NCBI GenBank assembly: GCA_945643635.1
Contig: CALZFC010000001.1
Coordinates: 6,574,501 to 6,638,500 of the forward strand
From: Allodiplogaster sudhausi
Lineage: Eukaryota; Nematoda; Chromadorea; Rhabditida; Diplogasteridae
Length of the DNA: 64,000 nt
Reading direction: 5' to 3'
The notes beneath the pieces were generated by a model that was given only the letters and a program-made list of their open reading frames with translations, was not told the origin of the DNA and did no database searches. Shown piece after piece: positions 56,235 to 64,000 of this stretch (the first letter of the stretch is position 1; every line of letters begins with the position of its first letter). The position numbers were made by a program, and so were the translations under genes.

Positions 56235-57543
56235 CTACTTTTTCTCATCTGCCTTGTTCTCTTCCTTTTCATCCTTCGTTTCCTCCTTTTCTTTCTTTTC
56301 CTCCTTCCCTTCTTCCTTCTTCTCTTCTTTCTTCTCTTCTTTCTTCTCTTCCTTCTTCTCTTCCTTCTTTTCCTTCTTCTTCTCTTCCTTCTTTTCCTCC
56401 TTCTTCGCATCCTTCTCATCCTGAATATTTTTCATTATTATTTCTAAGATTTTTTTAAATACCAAATCTTTCAAAATATGATTTAGAAGAGAAAATAGGT
56501 TTGAAACTCGCCTTCTTTCCGTCGCCGCCCTCCTTCTTCTCTTCTTCGATCTCGAAAACGCAGCGGAAACGGACGACTCCGGCCACTTTGGCCTCCTTCC
56601 AGATCTTAAAAAAGATATCAAATTATCTTTTACCACAAATTTACTATTATTATATTAGATATTATCAGAGAAAAAAAAGCCGAATTCCAGTGCCACCGTG
56701 CATCTTTAGCTGCCTTCTTCTCCAGTTTCTCGTCGAGGTCCGCGTGGTAGAAGGCGAAGAAGTGCTTGCTCGCATCGGCCGGCTTTGTCTTGCCGATGAA
56801 GGAGATCTTGATCTTCGTCTACAAATGAGTATTTTGTTTTATTTTGAATTTTAGTGATGTTTAATACATATATATATATATACAGCTATAAACAAGGGAA
56901 TCTTACCTTTTCACCAGCTGGTATGGTCCCAATGGGCGGGCAGACGCGGAAGATGTCGTTGTCCGTCACTTTCACCTGCATTAATGTGAAAAAAATACTT
57001 TGATAAATATTTTTAATGTGATTAATCAAGTATTCTTTTTAGTTGTTTCATGGAAAATTTGTGGAAAACTAAAAAAAATTATTATGCTCCTAAATCTCAG
57101 AGGGTTTCTATTTAGATAATTTTTGATCTTTGATCACTGCTCACCTTGAATGCGATCTTCTTGTCGGTGTTGTTCGTGATGGTGCGCTCGAGTGAAATGC
57201 CGCCCGGGGCACCCGTCTTGCCCTTGAAGACGAGCGGGCCTTCGGGATCCATCGGCAGCTGGAATCATACGTTTATTCTTTTATTGACTTGGCAACCGAA
57301 TATGTAAATCAATCATTGATTATTGTTATTCTCTAAAAGTGAACCTCTTTTTTGTGCAGCATAAAACATTTTTTTTTTAAATTAGAAAACGACCTTGAAA
57401 TCGGGCTCGCCGGCCTTACTAGGCAAGTTCTTGGCATCCTTTTCTTCTTTCTTCTCCCCCTTGTTCTCCTTCTTTTCTTCCTTTTTCTCTTCCTTGTTCT
57501 CTTCTTTCTTTCCTTCAGCCTTCTGAGGTGTCGACTTTGCCAT
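56235..57543 (-). CDS. MSP-domain protein with lysine/glutamate-rich tails
   Basis: Six exons on the minus strand (57543-57394, 57258-57145, 56975-56907, 56818-56714, 56604-56512, 56420-56235) give 238 aa. The ATG lies seven bases after an acceptor-like gatcgtttcag, suggesting trans-splicing. Residues 1-45 are K/E-rich. Residues about 46-170 form an MSP domain: PEGPLVFKGKTGAPGGISLE, TITNNTDKKIAFKVKVTDND, FRVCPPIGTIPAGEKTKIKI, FFAFYHAD and EAKVAGVVRFRCVFEI. The last 70 residues are KKEEKKEEK repeats ending ADEKK. Two introns appear to use GC donors (AAG-gcgagt, and AAG-gcagct, the latter uncertain). MSP-domain proteins of this kind accompany MSP in sperm or act at membranes as VAP-like adaptors; charged tails on both sides suggest binding to filaments or acidic partners (inference). 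Confidence 0.75.
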
Positions 57544-59514
57544 GTTGACACTGAAACGATCAAAAGATATTTCTTTTTAATAACTTCTTTCGGTCTTTCA
57601 AATTAATCGAAATTGTTCTAGACCAGAAAAAATTTCTCAAATTTCAAAGAAAAGGAAAAAGTTTTTTTAAGGGAAAATATATTTCTTTATGAGGGTGGGG
57701 AGGAGTTAATGGGGAGAAGAGAATCTGCCAACGGTGAAATTGATGTGTCGACCGGCTGAAGCGCTGACTGCTAAGCACAATGAGGAGAGTGAAGAGTGAA
57801 TGGATTTCAGCAGTTTCTTCGCCTTTTAAAGGGTCCAGAAGGAAAAGTGCAGCCAATACAGAAGGATCCAGAAGGAAAAGTGCATGCAAATTTCATGATT
57901 ATTACGTGATTTCTTTTGTAATTTAAGCGAAATGAAACTTACGAAAGTCATTCTTCTTTCACGGTGGAACTCAGAAAATCCAATTTGCTATTTTTAGATC
58001 AGAAAATAAATGGATAATAACTATTGTGACCTTATTTACGTGCCATAGAGATAACCATTTCTCAATAATGGTTTACGTTTTAGATAGAGCAAAGAATTCT
58101 GTATAAGATATACTAGTTTCATTAGATTTTCTTTATTTTCAAATGTCACTTTGGAAAAACAAAGACAAGAGAGGGAGGGAGATAAAAGATTTAAAATATT
58201 GCTGGGGAATGAGAAAGAAAAATAGAGAAAGAAGGAAAGAATAGTGAGATGGAGAGACAGAGAAAGAGAGCGAGAGAGGAGAGATGAACGAGAATGAGTA
58301 ACAATCTGGGGAAAATTCAAATGTGTAGGATATGATAGATTAACCTCTGATGACTAACTTGGAAGCCTTCCGGGTTGATCCACTCTTCGTACTCACTTAC
58401 AATTAGAAGATGCGGACGAGCGATCGCATGAGAAATATGATGTGTGTAAGATAGTTTTCGTGAAAAAGAGTATGAGCGAGATACATAGAGTGAAGAGTAT
58501 TTGAGAGAGGACGTGACGAGAGAGAGAAAGCGACAGAGCAAATACGAGAGAGAGGCAGAGAGAGAGAGAGAGAAATGGAGAGAAAGCATCTGCTCTTTAT
58601 TGCAAAGAATGGTCATGACCATGGTCACGACCTGTATTCGATGTGGTCTTGACCAAAAAACGGTCGTGACTGTTTGTCGACGACATGTCATTGACCGAAC
58701 GTAAGATTAATCGCGCGGCAGGACTCGAACAATGACAAGCTGAAAAGACTCTCTTCTCGTGATTCATAAAAGATAAGTTACTTATCATTCTCTTCAATTT
58801 TTTCACCATATAGTCTATAGTACATAGTTGCGCGAACCAAGGACGCAAACGAACGATAGCGACAGTAGACAGCCGGAGAGTCGGGATAGATGACAGCTGG
58901 ATTCGGCGTGTCAAAGAAAAAAAAGCAGCTCAGCCCGCCCGTGTAGACATTGCCAGCTGCCTGCATTCGTACAGTGACGTGTGCAGCTCTCCTCTTTCTG
59001 ACTCGAAAATGTGCGACTAAAGGGTTTTCTCAACGGAGAGGAAAAGAGGACTCGCGATAAGTTTGCAGTATACATAGAAAATCAGAACAAAGTGCCAAGA
59101 CCAAAACCCAAATAGCGTCAGTTGCTCGCTGCGTTCGCACTGACGCCAAACTGTAAATATGATGTCAAAAAACAAAGCAAGTGCCATAATTATTCTAATA
59201 CCAATTCATTCTCCATTCTTCTGTATTTGCCAGATTCATTCAGCAAGGAAAGTATTTATCTCCTTTGATGACGTGCAACGTGCTGCCATTGGTGCAAGCA
59301 ACGAGAAGAGAGTCAAAGTCTGCGCCCGGCTGTTGCTCATCCAATCAAATCGGCTAAATAATGAGTAATCCTAAAGGCTGTCAAATGGTACTCATGAAAA
59401 AGTACAAGTGACCACAATCTTCGAAACCGTTCCATTGGAACAGTTTTTTATCTTCACCCGGAGGCTCGTCCAGCTCTTCGTGCATTTCGCTATTGCACCT
59501 CATTGAAAATAGCA
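57544..59514. other. Intergenic region without recognised genes
   Basis: GA-rich patches lie at 58150-58290 and 58500-58590. A quasi-palindromic cluster of GGTCATGACC and GTCACGAC words lies at 58605-58690. No conserved frame was found on either strand. Confidence 0.4.
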
Positions 59515-59826
59515 TGTATTCCGTAAGTTTCTGATTTGGGGCAACTATAATTCAATAGTGCTCCAGACTCAAATAAGAAAGAATATTTATGAAAAGACGC
59601 CACTTTCTTATGGCTACGAAACAACAAAGTGACAAGGGTGTTTTCCTTTTCACTTCCGATGCCAACTAATGATTCATTATCATACTTCTTCCTTCCAACT
59701 GATTCATCTGCTCCTCTCGTTTCTTCCTAACACTGCTCGCCATTTTTCTTTCCTTCTTTCATGTTTGAAAGGTTTAATTTCTCTAGTTTGATAAAGACTT
59801 CATCTTACAGGTTTCTTCCAGTAAAC
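59515..59826 (+). promoter_or_regulatory. Conserved upstream region of Thr-rich locus 3
   Basis: It aligns with 43241-43608 and 51565-51895 (TTTCTGATTTGGGGCA, AATAGTGCTCCAGA, AAGACGCCACTTTCTTAT, AACAAAGTGACAAG, TTGATAAAGACTTCATC) and ends tttcttccag five bases before the ATG. Confidence 0.6.
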
Positions 59827-61259
59827 ATGCGAGGGATAGCGGTCTTCGCGGCTACCTTGATCCTGGCTATTTTGGGTTTGTTTAAAATAAATTAATATCA
59901 ATAGAAACAAATAAACTGTGATAATGTTGATGCAGAAAATTGTTTTATTAGCAACCCTTTTTTTAAAGATTTGTGCCACTTTGGAACTTTTAGGATTCGC
60001 CTCTTTTCTCTGTATCCTTAATATTTAGTGAAAAACGAACCACAATTCAATAACGAGTTTATTAATCACATAGAAGATGGACCTCACCGGCGAATGTACG
60101 GCATATTAGAAGAAAGATTCCCCTCCTTTTTCCCTCTTCTTTCCATTATCTCTCAACTTTCTCTAGGTGATAATAAAGTTCGATGAACGAGCATGCGGAG
60201 TAGAAGAGAGAATCGGAGGGGCGAACATTACTTCAGATCTGCACCTACATTCGCGGTCCTTAATAAGGCAAATGGTTTATGTCACATGGATTAAGTCGGA
60301 ACAAGTGTCAGAAGTACAAGACAATCTTGAGTTCACAGGTGGCAGTGGGGCAGTAAGAGCGAGGGGCGAGGCCAGGGCAAGCGTGTGTCAGAACATGACT
60401 TACATATGAATTTACAACTTTCAGCTGGATCTACGACCACAGCTCAGACGACAACCGCTCCGACGACCACAGATCCGACAACCACAGATCCGACAACCAC
60501 AGATCCGACAACCACAGATCCGACGACCACAGCTCCAACAACCACAGCTCCGACAACCACAGCTCCGACAACCACAGCTCCGACAACCACAGCTCCGCCG
60601 CCGACAACCGCTCCGTCGACCACAGATCCGACGTCCTCAGCTCCGACGACCACGGCTGAGCAGATTCCATCCAAGTTCTTTGGTCGCTTCGTGCACGACC
60701 ACAGCGAGAACCTCGATGCTTTCTTGGCTTCGAAGGGAGTGAATTGGTTCCTGCGTAAGATGATCCAATTCACTTCTGTTACCAAGGTACTGCATTTTGT
60801 TTTCTTACCTATCTGCAATGTGAGAGGAGTTCTACAATCTTCCGTTGCTTCAACATTCTCTCTATTTGCTTACTCCTTACTCTGTTCAGTTGTGCGCTCT
60901 CTCTCTCTCCATCTCTCTCTCACACACTCTCAATCTCACACTCTCTCTCTCTCTTTCCCTCATTCCTTCTCTCACTTTCTCTATTTCTTCATGCCTTAGA
61001 ATCAACCTTTTCGTACGTTATAAAAAAGAAGACTTTTGAAATTGAGCTGTATTTTCTTCTGTGGTCTGCTAGCTAGATCTTGCCGAGGGATAAGGAATGC
61101 ATTGTTGAGATTGATCAGTCTAGGTGATATCGAAGGGATCGAGTGAGAACAGCTACACGCTGGAGAATCTCTCCTCGAAGAAGAATACAAAGTGCGCGGA
61201 TTGGAAGCTCGGAGAGACCTTCCAGGCAGAGGGACTGGACAGCACAATGCACAATGCTA
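59827..61259 (+). CDS. Secreted Thr-rich stalk fused to a fatty-acid-binding-protein domain, 3' end missing
   Basis: Exon 1 (59827-59875) encodes [16 protein letters not shown]. Exon 2 (60425-60786) starts [16 protein letters not shown], continues with TDPTTT and TAPTTT repeats (about residues 17-93) and runs without a break into an FABP/lipocalin N-terminus: [20 protein letters not shown], then [18 protein letters not shown]. Exon 3 (from 61124) adds [20 protein letters not shown], then [17 protein letters not shown]. These are the first two beta-rich segments of nematode secreted FABPs, which carry fatty acids or retinol. About the last 40-45 residues of the usual 130 are not found: exon 3 has no strong donor, and it is followed by CT-rich DNA and an antisense retrotransposon. 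It is a truncated gene or has a distant last exon. The domain combination is unusual. Confidence 0.68.
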
Positions 61260-61480
61260 GTCATCTCTGCGTTTTCTCTCTTATCACACAGCTCTCTCTT
61301 TCTCTTCCTATCAGATATCTCTGCCTCTTCTCCTTTCTACTCTCTCTCGCTCTCTTTCTTTCTCTCTCTCTCTCTCTCTTCATCGTTTTTACTCTATCTT
61401 TCTTCTCCATTTCTATCCTCGCTCTTCTTTAACCTTTTTCATTCTATGAAAGGAAAACAAATGAAAGGATAAGCCACGTG
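61260..61480. repeat. Pyrimidine-rich DNA after the FABP exon
   Basis: CT-rich sequence resembling the intron polypyrimidine tracts elsewhere in the window. If the FABP gene were whole, its next exon would be expected after this tract, but only antisense retrotransposon sequence follows. Confidence 0.5.
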
Positions 61481-61489
61481 TGCGAGAAT

Positions 61490-62226
61490 TCCGAAAATGG
61501 AAGTGGTGAGGGGACCGGGAAGATATCTTACGGTGGCCAAAGATGAGGCGACGGGTGAGCGTAAAATCCTTATCCTAGCGGCGCGAACGGAAAGAGGGGA
61601 GGCCAAGCGATAGATTGCGTTCCTTGCTGGGGGGGAGGGTGTAAGTTGAGGAATAAGAGAGACAGCGGCGATAAATAAGCCGGGTTACATAATTTTGGAC
61701 CTTTTCTAGAACGTGAATATCTTTATGCAGGCGGAGGGAATAGACGGAGGTGCAATTTTCGAGAACAGAGAGCGGATGTAAATGGTGTATGCTGAGAAAA
61801 GAATATCCTTATTGCGAGCGCGAAGGGACCAAAAGATAGGATATGCTTTAGAGAGAGCCTTATTGGCAATAAGAGAGCAGTGGGGGAGAAAGTAAGCTTA
61901 GAGTCAATAAGAATGCCTAGATCGCGAATAGAGTCGACAACAGGGAGATGATGTCCATCGAGGATGTAGGAAAGATAAGGATCGGGGTTACCAATATGGA
62001 GAACAGCACATTTATTGTACTTTTTAACCATTCTCTGCTTAATCGACGGGTGGTAAATGTGCCCCAATGCCATGTAAAGTGTCAAGGGCGAAGTGAGGAG
62101 CGGCAGCAGATAGGGGTCGAAGAGTGGAAGACTAGGGCCTGGCCACAGAGGTCGGCACTCTGTTGTGACGAAGGGTAGGATAATCTGTGCCTTTGAGAGA
62201 TGGACTGCAAGAGAAGGAATAGGCAT
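61490..62226 (-). mobile_element. Non-LTR retrotransposon reverse-transcriptase fragment
   Basis: Minus-strand frames encode the C-terminal part of a LINE reverse transcriptase: NKCAVLHIGNPDPYLSYIL, DGHHLPVVDSIRDLGILIDS, KLTFSP, then after a frameshift YCTSVW-like LENCTSVYSLRLHKDI, HVLEKVQNYVTRLIYRRCLS and LASL. These correspond to the thumb region downstream of the catalytic domain in Jockey/CR1-type elements. The catalytic YADD core and 5' portion are missing, and several frameshifts and stops are present. It is a dead 3' fragment lying antisense to the truncated FABP gene. Confidence 0.75.
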
Positions 62227-62941
62227 AGGATGACCAGGCAGTAATGGGTTTGAACTTCTTGATCACACATGTGCTTCCAATCTGAGAGACACGTGGTCGG
62301 CTTTTTGGCCTTCGTTATTTCTCTCCCATTTTCTTATCAGAAGAGAACCATTCTTAGGGCTCTTCGTACAAATGTGTATAAATGTCGACTTTTTCGCTTC
62401 CGGCCAGCGATCGGATAAAAGAAGATAAATCACAATTTTTTGTCGGATTTGTTTACTTATATTCGATCGAAAAGAGCGAAGAAAGAATCCCTTCTGATCG
62501 CCATGAAAGCAGGGGAACAAGGGATTTTATGCTTATATTCGACTTTGAAAAAACATGAAAAAGTTGTCACTAATGAGTTCGCAATTTGCAACTTAGCGAA
62601 TTTTCTCATTATTATTTGGTGTGAAAATACAAAAATTTATGCAAATTCAAACATTCGTTTCAAATAAACATAATTAAATTTTATCTTTTGGAAAACAAAG
62701 ACATTCCGGTACGACAATTGGCGATTAATTTAGAAAAACGCGAAAATTCTTAGTTCGACAAAAATAATGCACAAAGAAAGAGAGAAAAGAGGAGAATGTA
62801 GTAAGAAATTGCCAAATGGAATGTGCGAATGTTTTCTTATTGACGCCTACTTTGTTCATATTATATTTTCATTTTTCCTTTATTTCTACTGCAGAAGGAG
62901 CTCAATTGATATTCCACCCTTTATTGTCGGGAGGGCAATTT
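62227..62941. other. Duplicated flank between the retrotransposon and the MSP remnant
   Basis: 62455-62530 and 62725-62850 match pieces of 47930-48140 and 48340-48390 upstream of the first MSP pair. No gene is seen. Confidence 0.5.
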
Positions 62942-63079
62942 TCAAGGGTTGTACTCGATGGGGAGGTTCTTGCGGCGGACCATGCCGTCGCCCTGGAACC
63001 ACTCGCGGCGGAACTGCTTGGCAGCGCCGTCCGGGGTGTTGGTCCACTCGATGGTGATGCGGTCGTTGTTCGTGTCCTC
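62942..63079 (-). pseudogene. msp: MSP remnant, minus strand, exon 3 only
   Basis: The exon (63079-62942) is an open copy of MSP exon 3, from [12 protein letters not shown] through [20 protein letters not shown] and TGA, with its acceptor (tttttcag) preserved. Exons 1 and 2 are missing. After 19 bases the sequence switches to plus-strand MSP exon 2. Unlike the copy at 48468, it has no nonsense codon. An AATAAA follows at 62925-62920. Confidence 0.9.
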
Positions 63080-63098
63080 CTGAAAAATATTTTAAATT

Positions 63099-63473
63099 CG
63101 TCGCATCGGCTGGGCCTTCAAGACCACGAACATGAAGCGCCTCGGTGTCGACCCGGCCAGCGGAGTCCTCGACCCCAAGGAGCCCGTCCTGGTTGCTGTC
63201 TCCTGCGACGGCTTCGCCTATGGCCAGGTGCTGTAGATAATCTTCAGTTACCAACATAGAATTTTGATAGTCATTATACAAATCAAATTAATTACATACA
63301 ACTATCGTTTTTGTACAATTTAAAATTATTTGCAGGAGGACACGAACAACGACCGCATCACCAATGAATGGACCAACACCCCGGACGGCGCCGCCAAGCA
63401 GTTCCGCCGCGAGTGGTTCCAGGGCGACGGCATGGTCCGCCGCAAGAACCTCCCCATCGAGTACAACCCCTGA
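63099..63473 (+). pseudogene. msp: MSP remnant, plus strand, exons 2 (partial) and 3
   Basis: Exon 2 starts abruptly at 63099 at codon 7 of the exon ([19 protein letters not shown]) and runs to 63227 with a good donor. Exon 3 (63336-63473) is complete through NLPIEYNP and TGA, with Ile replaced by Asn in RITNEW. The first 33 codons, six codons of exon 2, the TATA box and the leader are gone. It cannot make MSP. Confidence 0.9.
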
Positions 63474-64000
63474 AGGGCCCCTCATGCGTCTCTTCACTCT
63501 CTATTCTCCCCCTCTCCCTCTTCGCCATCACTCTGTTTCCTCTGGCAGATAAAACGCAGCATGAGTATGCAGTGTTTGCAGTAAAACTCGATTTAAAAAA
63601 AAGAGCAAATCGCCTTATGCTACTTGTTGAAATTCGTGAATTCTCCGTTTTTTCGCTCCTTCGGAAAGCTATATCGGCATTGTTAAACCCTTGAAACTTT
63701 ATAAGATGATTATACTGGAATATATGCGAAGAGTTTAATGATCCTGTCATTTATACTGTGGTGCATATCGTAACTGAGTCACAAAAAGTGCTGGGCGATA
63801 TATAATTTTTTTTTAAATAATATACTTTTGCTCACATTGTGAACGACGGCGAGTAAGGAACAGCTCCAGCGATCGTCCATTGGCGGGAACATCTTAACAA
63901 AAGCATCTCTCTTCAGTCAATCCTACAGTTCGTCTTTTACTTCGTTCCGCATACTATGTGTTTTTGCTGTACAGTTAAGCGAGCAAAAATAAAGGTATTT
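63474..64000. other. Right edge, 3' flank of the MSP remnant
   Basis: The first 110 bp match the 3' flank of the intact MSP gene (CTCTTCACTCTCT, TTCGCCATC, GGCAGATAAAAC). No further gene is seen. Confidence 0.45.

Noticed and set aside
61490..61615. Plus-strand frame ARIPKMEVVRGPGRYLTV considered as the last FABP exon
   Set aside because: It does not resemble FABP C-termini, and the minus strand here continues the reverse-transcriptase reading with family motifs.
62082..62270. Upstream minus-strand frame as the 5' part of the retrotransposon
   Set aside because: No reverse-transcriptase motif such as the YADD core is visible in it; the recognisable element begins around 62226.

Overview
The window is nuclear DNA from a nematode. 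The strongest evidence is a set of 127-residue major sperm proteins (MSP), an MSP-domain protein with a lysine/glutamate tail and a nematode-type fatty-acid-binding (FABP) module. Short introns with ttttcag-type acceptors, acceptor-like sites just before start codons, and CAP (SCP/TAPS) genes fit as well. The genus cannot be fixed from sequence alone. All multi-exon models below were assembled by hand from splice sites, phase and homology.

Layout. 0.6-1.7 kb: nested inverted repeats around a mariner-like MITE. 1.9-12.6 kb: four tandem units of an unrecognised charged, probably coiled-coil family; units 2 and 4 are intact four-exon genes (392 and 401 aa), while units 1 and 3 are broken. 13.4-23.5 kb: four CAP-gene copies in both orientations, each damaged by nonsense codons, lost exons, a frameshift or a hAT-type MITE, embedded in repeated intergenic DNA. 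24.1-31.4 kb: a complete 21-exon gene with two successive BTB-like segments and four C2H2 zinc fingers (650 aa). 32.3-42.1 kb: a complete 23-exon FAM91 homologue (904 aa).

42-64 kb is a repeatedly duplicated accessory region. Three paralogous loci start with the same signal-peptide exon followed by a Thr-rich exon (43.6, 51.9 and 59.8 kb). Each ends differently: a hydrophobic, GPI-like tail; a short tail; or an FABP domain that has lost its C-terminal part next to an antisense non-LTR retrotransposon fragment. Between them lie two Lys/Glu-rich genes on the minus strand (one with an MSP domain), a divergent pair of MSP genes of which only the plus-strand member is intact, the collapsed remnant of a second MSP pair, and a small uncharacterised four-exon gene. 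A 204-bp piece of FAM91 spanning an intron-exon junction was copied nearly perfectly to a spot upstream of the MSP pair, and an older copy of the same region lies at 45.7 kb.

The two long genes are conserved single-copy regulatory or trafficking genes. The flanks are fast-evolving families, with MSP, the MSP-domain protein and possibly the secreted Thr-rich/FABP proteins suggesting a sperm-related neighbourhood (inference). The most unusual items are the Thr-rich-FABP fusion, the novel tandem family with its conserved upstream block, complementary GA and CT tracts at opposite ends of introns, the hAT insertion that dates the loss of one CAP copy, and a 47-bp-arm hairpin in a FAM91 intron.
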